From positions 1 through 32,451 of the forward strand of contig JAFDJA010000008.1 of assembly GCA_019307745.1 (NCBI GenBank): DNA of 32,451 nt. The letters run 5' to 3'. This document shows, piece by piece, positions 7,271 through 15,017 of this stretch (its first letter is position 1; each line of letters opens with the position of its first letter). The position numbers and the translations under genes are program-made. The stretch is from Deltaproteobacteria bacterium. GTDB taxonomy: Bacteria; Desulfobacterota; DSM-4660; Desulfatiglandales; HGW-15. The notes under the pieces were generated by a model. The model made no database searches. It was given only the letters and a program-made list of their open reading frames with translations, and had not been told where the DNA came from.

Positions 7271-8143
7271 CTACTCGGTCAAGCATGAATCATAGGCGAT
7301 TAGGGCGGCCCCTGCTGCGCCTGCGATCTGTGTATCCCATTCTGTATGCATGGGTTCGAGTCCGATCATGGGCATGAGCCTGTCCATAACACCCTGGTTT
7401 TTTGCCATGCCCCCTGTTACTGCAAAACCCGATATTACACCAAGCCTTTCCACCAGGGAACAGATCCGCTCTGCCATAGCCCTGCAGTAGGCGGCCAGGA
7501 CCCGCTCTGTGCTCCAGCCCTTTCTTAACAGGTTAACTGCCTCTGATCTGGCGTAAACAACACATGTATGAGATACCGGTCTGGGTTCCTTCTCTACCTG
7601 GAATGATCTTTCACCTATCTCAACTATCGGGACTTCCAGGATGTCAGCAAAGACCTCCATGCCCCGTCCGGTGCCTGCGGCACACTTGTCATTCATATAA
7701 AAGTCGACGACCCTTCCCTGGTTATCGCACCTTATGATTTTAATGTCCTGTCCGCCTATATCAAGGACAGTCTTTACTTCAGGACCGTAGATGAAGTTCG
7801 CGCCCCTTGCGTGACAGGCAATCTCAGTGACGGCATTATCTGCAAAGGGGACGTTTGCTCTCCCATAGCCTGTTCCGACACACCGGTCAACCCTGTCCTC
7901 CGGGATATCGACCTTGTCAAGTGTGTATCCAAGGACCTTTCGGGCACTGTCAGGGCTGTTGGAACCTGTTCTGGTGTTGCCATAGGCAAATATCTGGCTA
8001 TCAGCCATGATAACCGCCTGGGAGCTAACAGAACCCACATCAATGCCCAGTGTGATATATTCCGCGTCTTTCCACCGGATGTCCGGATTTTTCCAGTTGG
8101 ACTCTGTCCATCGCCAATATTCTTTTTTATCGTTTTCCGCCAT
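7271..8143 (-). CDS. BcrA/BadG/BzdQ-type ATPase, acyl-CoA reductase/dehydratase activase
   Basis: ASKHA-fold ATPase of the BcrA/BadF/BadG/HgdC family, 290 aa. Such proteins carry a [4Fe-4S] cluster at a dimer interface and drive ATP-dependent electron transfer to a partner (benzoyl-CoA reductase or 2-hydroxyacyl-CoA dehydratase). Motifs are the phosphate loop 'GIDVGSVSSQAVIM', 'GTGYGRANVPFADNAVTEI', 'VLDIGGQDIKII' and the cluster cysteines in 'NDKCAAGTGRGMEVFA' and 'SHTCVVYARSE'. The N-terminal tail 'YWRWTESNWKNPDIRW' resembles, from memory, the lead of benzoyl-CoA reductase activator subunits (BcrA/BzdQ). It follows the second activase by 22 bp, probably in one operon. No catalytic partner subunits lie in the window, so the substrate is unknown. 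No strong SD is visible before the ATG at 8143. Confidence 0.87.
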   Translation of the reverse strand: MAENDKKEYWRWTESNWKNPDIRWKDAEYITLGIDVGSVSSQAVIMADSQIFAYGNTRTGSNSPDSARKVLGYTLDKVDIPEDRVDRCVGTGYGRANVPFADNAVTEIACHARGANFIYGPEVKTVLDIGGQDIKIIRCDNQGRVVDFYMNDKCAAGTGRGMEVFADILEVPIVEIGERSFQVEKEPRPVSHTCVVYARSEAVNLLRKGWSTERVLAAYCRAMAERICSLVERLGVISGFAVTGGMAKNQGVMDRLMPMIGLEPMHTEWDTQIAGAAGAALIAYDSCLTE

Positions 8144-8165
8144 TTGAAATCTTATAAAATTTTGT

Positions 8166-8963
8166 TTAAAGCGCTTTGGGGATTGTTTTTAATGTGCTTT
8201 CCGAAGCCATTATTGCAGCTCCTGTTGCGGCACCACACTCCGGTCTTTCAGGGACATAGATCTTACGAAGATTCAACTCTCTTTTCATTGAGTCCGCAAC
8301 TCCCTGATTTTTCCCCACACCACCTGTGATCACTATATCCTCTTGCAAGCCAATCCTGAAGACTAGGGAGGCTATACGAGAGGCAAGGGCATCATGGACA
8401 GCCCTGATAATATCATGTCTCGCAGTCTTTGCATGGATCAGGCCTATTACCTCTGATTCAGCAAAAACCACACACTGGGCATTGATAGGTATCCTTTTCC
8501 CTGATTTCAGTGACAGGGGGCCCATCTCGCTGACAGGTGTTTCAAGTGCCCTCGCGATTGTCTCTATAAATGCCCCTGCACCCGCGGCACACTTCTCATT
8601 TATGGTAAAATCCATGATGGCCCCATCATTATCAATGCGGACAACTTTTACATCTTCCGCGCCTATGTCAATAACCGTACCTGCGTTATTAAAGTAATAT
8701 CTGCCGCCTCTGGCAATGGCCATAATGTCATTGACCATGATATCTGCCATCCCAACTGCTTTCCTGCCTGATCCTGTACTGCCTGTTTTTGTGATCTGAT
8801 CCCTTGTGACTCCCGCATTGCACAGAGCCTCTTCAAGGGATCTAGCCACGGCCTCCTGCTGATTAAACCCTGTGGCTGCAGCCCCACTGCCAATGATTTG
8901 GTTATTCATATATATAACGGTCTTTGTGCTTTTTGTACCGCAGTCTATTCCCGCGAAAATCAT
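8166..8963 (-). CDS. Second BcrD/BzdP-like activase ATPase
   Basis: This 265-aa member of the same ATPase family is first in the minus-strand pair. The ORF track extends it to 9242, but the family begins at 'MIFAGIDCGTKSTKTVIY', and AGGGG lies 6 nt before that ATG (8963); the 93 upstream codons read as noncoding. Motifs are 'VIDIGAEDVKVV' (GAED where the sister has GGQD), the cluster cysteines in 'NEKCAAGAGAF' and 'NAQCVVFAESE', and 'ITGGVGKNQGV'. Two non-identical activases side by side are known from bcr- and bzd-type benzoyl-CoA reductases, whose activator is a heterodimer, so a heterodimer with the 290-aa neighbour is likely. The partner enzyme is not visible here. Confidence 0.87.
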   Translation of the reverse strand: MIFAGIDCGTKSTKTVIYMNNQIIGSGAAATGFNQQEAVARSLEEALCNAGVTRDQITKTGSTGSGRKAVGMADIMVNDIMAIARGGRYYFNNAGTVIDIGAEDVKVVRIDNDGAIMDFTINEKCAAGAGAFIETIARALETPVSEMGPLSLKSGKRIPINAQCVVFAESEVIGLIHAKTARHDIIRAVHDALASRIASLVFRIGLQEDIVITGGVGKNQGVADSMKRELNLRKIYVPERPECGAATGAAIMASESTLKTIPKAL

Positions 8964-9336
8964 GCTTATCCCCTGTTGACGCCATGCTTGCCTTGTTTCC
9001 CGGATAGGGTTAAAATAAAGGCATCTTTTACACAGGGCATGTAAACCCTGATTCGCAGAGAAAGTCAAGGATGAACCTTTCATGCATCCCTTATTGCTGT
9101 TGATAGAACCCTTATGGCTATTGGGGAGGAATTTGAGGTTGACATAATTTTCCAGCCATGTTTGTGTATTAAACTCTTTTCTGATTTTTCGGTGTAACCC
9201 TGAATTTATGTAATTCAATTCTGACAGGGTTGCCATATCCACTGTTCCAGTTATTTATCCAAAATATTATTTCCAGTAATGGATTTTAGCATAAAAAAAA
9301 TATTCAGAAACTTCATTTGAATTAAGGAGAGAAAAA
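8964..9336. other. Divergent intergenic region between activases and redox operon
   Basis: These 373 bases hold no convincing gene. The minus-strand frame of the activase remains open to 9242 but has poor coding composition. A short near-repeat (CCCTTATTGCTGTTG at about 9087 and CCCTTATGGCTATTG at about 9110) and the AT-rich 9240-9320 section are the only structure. Promoters for both flanking operons must lie here, but I cannot place them with confidence. Confidence 0.5.
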
Positions 9337-9570
9337 ATGGAAAAACCCATATCTGATGAATATTATGAGGAGGACTTTGAGTTCCCGTTATGGAAACTTA
9401 TCAAGCAGCGGGCTGAGGAAAAGGATATCAGCTACTTAAAGGCGTCCCAAGAGGTTTCCCCTGAGTATTCAAAGGGAATCCGTATTAAGGATGAGGCGTA
9501 TGAGGATGAGCTGGTAATTGCACGTGTAAAGTATCTGGAAAAATTGCGAAAGAAGCAGGATGAGGTCTGA
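9337..9570 (+). CDS. Unrecognised small acidic protein, 77 aa, leading the redox operon
   Basis: The start is firm: AAGGAGAG lies about 6 nt before the ATG. The protein has an acidic first part (ISDEYYEEDFEFPLWKLIKQ) and a helical, charged remainder (ARVKYLEKLRKKQDEV), no cysteines and no membrane segment. Its stop (9568-9570) abuts the GGAGG that serves the flavoprotein start, so the two are translationally close and surely co-transcribed. By position it may be a small accessory subunit or assembly factor for the flavoprotein-ferredoxin pair; this is inference only. I recognise no family. Confidence 0.7.
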   Translation: MEKPISDEYYEEDFEFPLWKLIKQRAEEKDISYLKASQEVSPEYSKGIRIKDEAYEDELVIARVKYLEKLRKKQDEV

Positions 9571-9581
9571 GGAGGATGAAA

Positions 9582-11276
9582 ATGGTTCATGATAAAATGA
9601 CTGACAAGTTTACTGAGACGGATTTGCTGGTAATAGGCGGGGGCATTGCAGGCTGTTGTATTGCCGCTAAGGCTGCTGAAACAGGATTAAGCGTCACGAT
9701 CTTGGAAAAAAGCCATACCAGAAGGAGCGGAAACGCAGGGCAGGGTATTGATCACTATGAAAGCGTTCCCCGCGGTTGTGTGACTCCTAAGTTGTTGACA
9801 GAGAAATTTCAATCAGAGATGACCCGGATAAACGGTGGCGGTCGATTCGGCAACCCGAATCTTTTATACCAGTATTTCGCCTCCCAGTGGGATACCATTG
9901 AGGAGCTGGAAAAATTGGGTGTTCCCATGAAATGGGACGATGGTGACTACTACTTTTTTAACAGGCCGGATATGTTTCCCGGTGAGAGATACTGGTTGCG
10001 GGTTCACTGGCAGATGATCAAACCGATCCTTTCAAAGGCTGTCAGGGACAGAGGTGTAAATGTTTTTGAGCGCGTAATGGCTACGGAGCTCTTAAAGGAT
10101 AAGGGAAGGATCGCGGGTGCCACTGCTATGAATACCCGTACCGGTGAATTCCTTGTTATTAAGGCAAAGGCGGTTGTGATGGCAACAGGAATTTTCCAGC
10201 GATGTTATGACGGAGAATCGCCTATGTCAGGCCCTTATAAGCTCAGGTATGACGGGTGCCCAGCCTCCTTGTCTGGAGATGGGTATGCCATGGCTTACAG
10301 GGCTGGGGCTGATCTTGTAAATATGGACGCAAACGGATGGATGTTCAGGTGTCGCGATGACCTGTGTATATCGTTTGGGAACTTTGAACACAACGATGGA
10401 CTGCCTTCAACCTATTTTACATGGGATGGTGAGGAGTTTCCATTTGCGGATGCCCTGGTATACAGAAAAATGGAGGAAAGCGGGAAAGCGCCACTTTACA
10501 GGTGGCTAAAGCATATGCCGAAAGATTACCATAAAAGGGGTGAACTATGCTTTGTCGATGAGAAGATGGTGGATTTTAAGTTTGCGGAAGACAGGCGGTT
10601 CAATCCCCAAAGCCATGCCTATGAAGTGACACCTTTCAAACCCCTTTCTTTTATGGCCTCAACAGGCATACACATTGATGAGAATTATTCCTCAAGGATT
10701 CCTGGGCTTTTCGCAATAGGAGACGCCGCGTCACCTCTTCATTCATGCAGTGTTGCTGCAGGAAGTGCCTTTCTCCTTGCAAAAAAACTCCCTGAATATC
10801 TGAAAACCGTTCCTGATCTGGTAATAGATATAGATCAGGTGGAGAGTGCAAGGGAGATAATTTTTACTCCTATGGAGACCGAGAAGCCCGATACGGAGCC
10901 TTTGGAACTTGAATCCGCTGTGAGGTTTATATGTGAAAGGTATGTGGGGATACTCAAATCAGAGGGCAAACTAAAGGAGGGGCTCAGAAGACTGGGTTCC
11001 CTTAGGCGGCTTGTATTGCCCAGGGTAAACGCAAAGAACCCACACCAGATCATGAGATATCTGGAGGCTCGGAATGTTCTTGACCTTGCAGAAGTCCATA
11101 TCAATTCATGCCTATTGAGAAAAGAGAGCCGTGGTAATTTCATTAGGCTGGATTACCCTGATCTGGATTCATCCAGGGACAGCATTCTTACCCACCTCCG
11201 TATGGAGGACGGAAAGGCGGTGAATGAACTGGTGATGGTGCCTGAAATGAAGCCGGAATACATGAAGGAGGACTAA
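9582..11276 (+). CDS. AprA-like / fumarate-reductase-type FAD oxidoreductase
   Basis: FAD-binding flavoprotein of the succinate dehydrogenase/fumarate reductase superfamily, closest in style to the adenylylsulfate reductase alpha subunit (AprA). The start ATG at 9582 (third codon of the ORF-track frame) is spaced 6 nt from GGAGG; the ATG at 9576 touches it. At 564 aa it is shorter than true AprA (over 600). It shows the dinucleotide-binding 'LLVIGGGIAGCCIAAKAAE' (about 15-33), an AprA-like 'RRSGNAGQGIDHYES' flavin loop, 'AVVMATGIFQR' and C-terminal 'IPGLFAIGDAASPLHSC'. It is directly followed by a two-cluster ferredoxin, as aprA and aprB are neighbours, but the order is reversed (aprBA in sulfate reducers) and the ferredoxin lacks the AprB tail. 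A role other than sulfate reduction is therefore likely. The substrate is unknown. Confidence 0.82.
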   Translation: MVHDKMTDKFTETDLLVIGGGIAGCCIAAKAAETGLSVTILEKSHTRRSGNAGQGIDHYESVPRGCVTPKLLTEKFQSEMTRINGGGRFGNPNLLYQYFASQWDTIEELEKLGVPMKWDDGDYYFFNRPDMFPGERYWLRVHWQMIKPILSKAVRDRGVNVFERVMATELLKDKGRIAGATAMNTRTGEFLVIKAKAVVMATGIFQRCYDGESPMSGPYKLRYDGCPASLSGDGYAMAYRAGADLVNMDANGWMFRCRDDLCISFGNFEHNDGLPSTYFTWDGEEFPFADALVYRKMEESGKAPLYRWLKHMPKDYHKRGELCFVDEKMVDFKFAEDRRFNPQSHAYEVTPFKPLSFMASTGIHIDENYSSRIPGLFAIGDAASPLHSCSVAAGSAFLLAKKLPEYLKTVPDLVIDIDQVESAREIIFTPMETEKPDTEPLELESAVRFICERYVGILKSEGKLKEGLRRLGSLRRLVLPRVNAKNPHQIMRYLEARNVLDLAEVHINSCLLRKESRGNFIRLDYPDLDSSRDSILTHLRMEDGKAVNELVMVPEMKPEYMKED

Positions 11277-11279
11277 CAA

Positions 11280-11480
11280 ATGCCATTATCAATAGATACC
11301 GAAAAATGCAATGGATGCAAGAACTGCTACACTATCTGTCCACAGGATGTTTTTAGCTGGGAAGACGACATAAAGAAGCCTGAAATAACCTACCTGTATG
11401 AATGCTCCCATTGCGGAATATGCTGGATGGAATGCCCCAAGAGGGCCATTGATATAACCCTTCCTGCATCCTGTTATTAG
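11280..11480 (+). CDS. 2[4Fe-4S] ferredoxin-type protein, AprB-like
   Basis: A 66-residue protein with two complete cluster motifs: C10-x2-C13-x2-C16-x3-C20 (CNGCKNCYTICP) and C42-x2-C45-x2-C48-x3-C52 (CSHCGICWMECP). This matches 8-Fe ferredoxins and the N-terminal domain of the adenylylsulfate reductase beta subunit, but without AprB's C-terminal extension (AprB is about 150 aa). It starts 3 bp after the flavoprotein stop, with AAGGAGG overlapping the end of that gene, so the two are translationally linked and the ferredoxin most likely passes electrons to or from that FAD protein. A strong terminator 16 bp downstream ends the operon. Confidence 0.92.
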   Translation: MPLSIDTEKCNGCKNCYTICPQDVFSWEDDIKKPEITYLYECSHCGICWMECPKRAIDITLPASCY

Positions 11481-11495
11481 CATTAAAAAAATGAC

Positions 11496-11544
11496 AAAAA
11501 TTCCGGATTAGGCCCAGCCTTGCGTTGTCTAATCCGGAATTTTT
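11496..11544. terminator. Symmetrical 16-bp hairpin terminator closing the redox operon
   Basis: AAAAATTCCGGATTAG (11496-11511) is matched without error by CTAATCCGGAATTTTT (11529-11544) across a 17-nt loop. The A-run on one side and T-run on the other allow it to stop transcription from either direction, including the remnant gene converging on it. Confidence 0.9.
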
Positions 11545-11551
11545 ATTATCG

Positions 11552-12252
11552 CTTTTAAGTTGATACTTGAATCTTGCAAAATTCAGGTGATATTGAAACT
11601 TGGCTTCAGCAGTCAGCACTTGACTGCCTAAGTTAGACTAAAGATTTTCTGCGTAGTACCGGATAATATAGACTGCCTCTTCAATGCCAATTTTGGCATC
11701 ATTGTTCATGTCAGCCAGTGCGTTAACTGATTCGGTTTCAGTGCCTGTCATGCTTGAGACCTGTAAAGAAATAATGAGGTCTGTCAGGTCAATGGACCCG
11801 CTGTGATCTATGTCTCCGGGCACGGGGTCAGCCGGATTACTTGCCTCAATAATGAATTCAAAATCAATGTCTCCTGTATATCCAGTCTTTTTCCCCCCTT
11901 CATCATCGGGGTGGTACGCCCTTACATACTGGAGAACAGCTTCGGAACTGTTTACAGTAACGCGCATATAACCTGAACTGCCTAAAAAGTCACCTGATAT
12001 GTACCCGTATTCCGATGCTTTTTGGTTATAATTGGCAGATCCCGCCTGTCCCACCTCAATATAATAGATCCCGTCATCATGGAGCTGGTTTGCAAAAAAG
12101 TGGTCGTGCCCGCGAAAGACCGCGTTCACATTGCCTGCAACCAGCATGTCGTGTATGGGGCCGTGGCTCCAGCCCGAACGATTAATATTGAAGGTGTATT
12201 CTCCAATGTCAGGGGGGATGTATTGGAAGATAACGCGAAATCAACTTAAAAG
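11552..12252. repeat. 13-bp inverted repeat bracketing the phosphoesterase remnant
   Basis: CTTTTAAGTTGAT at 11552-11564 is the exact inverse of ATCAACTTAAAAG at 12240-12252. Similarity continues loosely inward (ATCTTGCAA against ATCTTCCAA). The right copy begins exactly at the codon where the pseudogene's frame breaks. This could be the ends of a small inserted element or a recombination scar, or chance. Confidence 0.4.
11638..12240 (-). pseudogene. 5'-truncated metallophosphoesterase with C-terminal dockerin/EF-hand repeats
   Basis: The ORF track begins at an internal ATG (12147), but the frame carries 31 more sensible codons upstream (FRVIFQYIPPDIGEY...RSGWSHGPIHD) until a TGA at 12241-12243. 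It is therefore the back half of a longer calcineurin-like phosphoesterase. 'NAVFRGHDHFF' supplies the GHxH metal motif of that fold; the N-terminal metal ligands are missing. After residue about 145 of the open frame come two Ca-binding loops, 'GDIDHSGSIDLTDLIISLQV' and 'ADMNNDAKIGIEEAVYII', a dockerin type I-like pair common in secreted Desulfobacterota proteins. The intact ancestor was probably an exported phosphohydrolase. Loss of the front and of any signal peptide suggests it is dead. Confidence 0.75.
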
Positions 12253-12658
12253 TGATTGCCGCATTTACCGATAGTTAATATTTGAAATTTTCAAATAGAT
12301 TGCCCTGCCGGGCACCTCTGGGATTCTAAGATGTTTTCCCTTTTGGCGGAAAATACAGGGATTTAAATCCTGATTAGATCTATCCTAAAACAGGATTTGT
12401 TTCTGTAACCGGCCCAAGAACAACTTTCTGGCACGAATAAAAAGCTTTTGCCTTAAATCTGTTGATTGCAGAACTCATGCCATAAGATCTGAAGATGTTT
12501 AAGACCTTGAAATAAAGCTATTTTTATGGTCCGGCATTGTTATTTTTCCATTTGCTAAAAAACAGATTTGGAAAATTATGTCGAGAACAGAAACAGTGAT
12601 CCGACATAATTGTTGGTAATAAAGATGTGCTATGTTGTGGTATGGCAATGCCGAATAC
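12253..12658. other. Gene-poor gap downstream of queC
   Basis: About 400 bases with no acceptable gene on either strand. Short coding-like snatches occur in several frames but none is continuous. It may be decayed DNA lost together with the front of the neighbouring phosphoesterase remnant. The only definite structure is the hairpin at 12574-12611. Confidence 0.5.
12574..12611 (-). terminator. 10-bp perfect inverted repeat after queC, likely terminator
   Basis: AATTATGTCG (12574-12583) and CGACATAATT (12602-12611) are exact inverses across an 18-nt loop, starting 47 bp beyond the queC stop. In the queC reading direction the stem is followed by TTTTCC, a short T-tract, so it may end the queE-queC transcript. 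Confidence 0.5.
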
Positions 12659-13351
12659 TCAGGAGTATGCAACGGGATCTTTGATTCCTGCCTTTTCGAA
12701 TCCTTCCTTCCTTAATAGGCAGCTATCACACTGTCCGCATGCCCTTCCATTTTGGAGAGGATCGTAGCAACTGTGGGTCAGGCTGAAGTCAACCCCCAAC
12801 TCAGTTCCCTTTATGATTATTTCCGCTTTGGTCATCTCAATGAGGGGTGTGTTGAGTTTTATCTGCAACCTGTTTTCAATTGCGGCCTTTGTCGCAAGGT
12901 TGGCCATTCGCTCAAATGATATGATATATTCCGGGCGACAGTCAGGGTAACCGCTGTAATCAATTGCATTGACACCTATAAAGATGTCCGCAATCCCCAG
13001 CACTTCAGCCCAGGCCAGAGCATATGAGAGAAATATTGTATTCCGGGCAGGGACATAGGTGATTGGAATTTCCCTTCGCATCTCTGTCTCATTACGGTTT
13101 TTAGGGACATTTATATTGTCTGTGAGTGCAGAACCGCCTATCTTTGCAAGGTCAATATCAATGACAAGGTGTTCTGTCGCATGGAATAAGGCTGCCAGGT
13201 TACGGGCAGAGTGCAGTTCAACCGAATGGCGCTGTCCGTAACGAAAACTGAGACAGAAGATATCAAATCCTTTTGCCTGCGCAACAGCGGCTGTGGTGGC
13301 AGAGTCCAGTCCTCCACTTAACAGGACTATAGCTTTTTTTGTCTTCTCCAT
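12659..13351 (-). CDS. queC: 7-cyano-7-deazaguanine (preQ0) synthase QueC
   Basis: This 230-aa enzyme converts 7-carboxy-7-deazaguanine with ammonia and ATP to preQ0, the precursor of queuosine in tRNA and of DNA deazapurines. It shows the PP-loop SGGLDS (residues 12-17), '[15 protein letters not shown]', '[19 protein letters not shown]', '[18 protein letters not shown]' and the zinc site C195, C205, C208, C211 (SCYDP...[11 protein letters not shown]). All catalytic signatures and the normal length are present. It follows queE by 13 bp, forming a queE-queC operon; queD and folE are not in this window. Confidence 0.97.
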   Translation of the reverse strand: MEKTKKAIVLLSGGLDSATTAAVAQAKGFDIFCLSFRYGQRHSVELHSARNLAALFHATEHLVIDIDLAKIGGSALTDNINVPKNRNETEMRREIPITYVPARNTIFLSYALAWAEVLGIADIFIGVNAIDYSGYPDCRPEYIISFERMANLATKAAIENRLQIKLNTPLIEMTKAEIIIKGTELGVDFSLTHSCYDPLQNGRACGQCDSCLLRKEGFEKAGIKDPVAYS

Positions 13352-13364
13352 AGTCTGATACCTG

Positions 13365-14012
13365 TTAAACTCCCCTCTGTTTGTGCGGCCAGATTATTTT
13401 ATGGAGCTGAAGGTTTAATCTTACGTTCAAATGGTCCTTCATGATCCACTTTACAAGTCTGTCCGGTGGCAATATGCCGGAGACCGGAGAGAAATGGATC
13501 GTGTTTTGTCGTGCGGATTTATAGTAAAACAGGTCGAGAATCTCTTTCGCAAATTTATAATCGTTTCTGTCCCCTATTATGAATTTAATTTCGTCCCTGT
13601 CAGTAAGCCTGAAAAGATTTTCCAGGTCATTGCTTTTATGCTCTCCGCTGGACGGACATTTTATGTCAACAATCCTTATACAGCGATCATCTGTAATTCC
13701 TATATCCTGGCTGCCATTTGTCTCAACCAGGACCTGGTAGCCGCCGTCTAACAGGTGCCTGATCAGGGCAGGTGTTTCTTCCTGAATAAGTGGCTCTCCT
13801 CCCGTGATTTCAATAAGGGGGCATTTATAGGATGCCGAAATCCTAATAATCTCATTGATTTCTATTTGGCTCCCGTTGTCATAGGCATACTGTGTATCAC
13901 AATAGGAGCACCGGAGATTGCACCCTGTAAGTCTTATAAAGACGCAGGGTTTTCCCGAAAAGCTGGATTCTCCCTGGATACTGTGGAATATCTCATTAAC
14001 TGTCAGTGCCAT
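13365..14012 (-). CDS. queE: 7-carboxy-7-deazaguanine synthase QueE (radical SAM)
   Basis: Radical SAM enzyme that contracts 6-carboxytetrahydropterin to 7-carboxy-7-deazaguanine. From the chosen start ([16 protein letters not shown]) it is 215 aa. The 255-aa ORF-track version adds 40 residues of noncoding character. CCGGAT lies upstream of the ATG at 14012; an ATG two codons earlier is also possible. The cluster motif is C31-x3-C35-x2-C38 ([14 protein letters not shown]), followed by '[12 protein letters not shown]' and '[11 protein letters not shown]'. QueE carries the C-x3-C-x2-C form, as here. It is the first gene of queE-queC. The untranslated lead contains a weak preQ1-riboswitch-like element. 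Confidence 0.95.
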   Translation of the reverse strand: MALTVNEIFHSIQGESSFSGKPCVFIRLTGCNLRCSYCDTQYAYDNGSQIEINEIIRISASYKCPLIEITGGEPLIQEETPALIRHLLDGGYQVLVETNGSQDIGITDDRCIRIVDIKCPSSGEHKSNDLENLFRLTDRDEIKFIIGDRNDYKFAKEILDLFYYKSARQNTIHFSPVSGILPPDRLVKWIMKDHLNVRLNLQLHKIIWPHKQRGV

Positions 14013-14025
14013 ATACATTATCCGG

Positions 14026-14066
14026 ATTAATAAGAATGTTTGTTTATACAGGGGGTATGAATCCTG
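14026..14066 (-). promoter_or_regulatory. Possible preQ1-riboswitch-like leader of queE-queC
   Basis: On the minus strand CAGG (14066-14063) can pair with CCTG (14052-14049) around ATTCATACCC. It is followed by the A-rich tail TATAAACAAAC, which lies close to the queE ribosome site. This stem, C-rich loop and A-rich tail order is like class I preQ1 aptamers, which often control que genes. However, the second (pseudoknot) pairing expected between loop and tail is not evident. Held as a weak candidate. Confidence 0.2.
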
Positions 14067-14216
14067 GTTTATATATGGATATGCCTTTATGGAAATAAAA
14101 TGGACGACCGGAGAATTTAAAAAACAGAACATAATACATGGGACATGTTGCTAATAAATCGTTCCCCTTCTGGTCGCTTGGTGAGGGAGATAAATATTTT
14201 TTTAAAGTATTTTCAA

Positions 14217-14948
14217 TTAATCCTGTTTAGCCTCTTTTCCTTTCTGAAAGAACTGAAATTTATATGAGCCAATGTCAATAGTGTCAAAATCTTTGAGCTG
14301 AATATTGTCCTTTATAATTTCACCGTTAACCCGTAATTTTGTCATACCTCCGGCAAAGGATATTGTATATCCGTTTGGTCTCTTGCTGATAGTAGCAGCA
14401 GTGGGTGGCATAAACATCCCACCGAGTTGAATCTCAGAATGTTCAGCCTTTCCGATCTTCATAAGTTTTTTATTAAGTTCAATTTCACCGAGGCCTGAAC
14501 CGTCAATAAATGATATGATTCCTATTTTTTCAGGTTCAGGTGGTGCTTTTTTAACTTCTTCTCGCTGTTTGGAAAGCAATTCCTTCTGTTTAGCAGTATC
14601 AAGCATCATAGTACTGTCCAGATCCACTTGTTTTGAATCGGGTTCTCCCCCTTTTCCTTTCTGAAAGGCCACAAAAAGGATTACATGCTTTCCGATTATT
14701 ACATTGTCTCCATGTACGAGTTTATGTGATGAGACTTTTTTGTCGTTTACAAATGTACCGTTAGTGCTTTGCAGGTCTGTGAGGATAAAGTCAGATCCTG
14801 CCTGATCTATCCTGGCGTGATACCCGGATACCGCAAGGTTATCAATCCAGATAGTATTGTCTTCGGTACGACCGATAGTTATACCGTCCTTCATAATAGG
14901 GTATTCTTTAACCACTTGTTTATTGAACATCAGAATAAGTCTGGCCAT
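14217..14948 (-). CDS. FHA-domain protein with a second FHA-like domain
   Basis: A 243-aa phosphothreonine-recognition protein. The start at MARLILMF (14948) is preferred because GGGAGAG lies 4-5 nt before it. Domain 1 (about residues 20-95) has the FHA signature: 'ITIGRTEDNTIWI', the S-x-x-H core in 'VSGYHARI' and 'DLQSTNGTFVNDKKV'. A charged linker (about 100-145) carries 'DLDSTMMLDT', a Thr-rich stretch of the kind phosphorylated in kinase-FHA partners. Domain 2 (about 150-235) repeats a degenerate FHA pattern ('LMKIGKAEHSEIQL', 'DFDTIDIGSYKFQF') without the S-x-x-H core. It lies downstream of the PP2C and kinase genes on the same strand and is the likely reader or substrate of that module. 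Confidence 0.88.
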   Translation of the reverse strand: MARLILMFNKQVVKEYPIMKDGITIGRTEDNTIWIDNLAVSGYHARIDQAGSDFILTDLQSTNGTFVNDKKVSSHKLVHGDNVIIGKHVILFVAFQKGKGGEPDSKQVDLDSTMMLDTAKQKELLSKQREEVKKAPPEPEKIGIISFIDGSGLGEIELNKKLMKIGKAEHSEIQLGGMFMPPTAATISKRPNGYTISFAGGMTKLRVNGEIIKDNIQLKDFDTIDIGSYKFQFFQKGKEAKQD

Positions 14949-15017
14949 AATCTCTCCCTTGTATGAAAACCCACTTATATTATTCAAATAAATAAGAAAA
15001 TATCAACATTAAATACG

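Noticed and set aside
8964-9242. 93-residue N-terminal extension of the second activase
   Set aside because: The ASKHA fold starts at MIFAGIDCGTKS, which has its own AGGGG ribosome site; the upstream codons show no family similarity and no coding character.
9576-11276. Calling the flavoprotein a true adenylylsulfate reductase alpha subunit (aprA)
   Set aside because: It is too short, the partner ferredoxin lacks the AprB tail, and the gene order is reversed; only AprA-like is supported.
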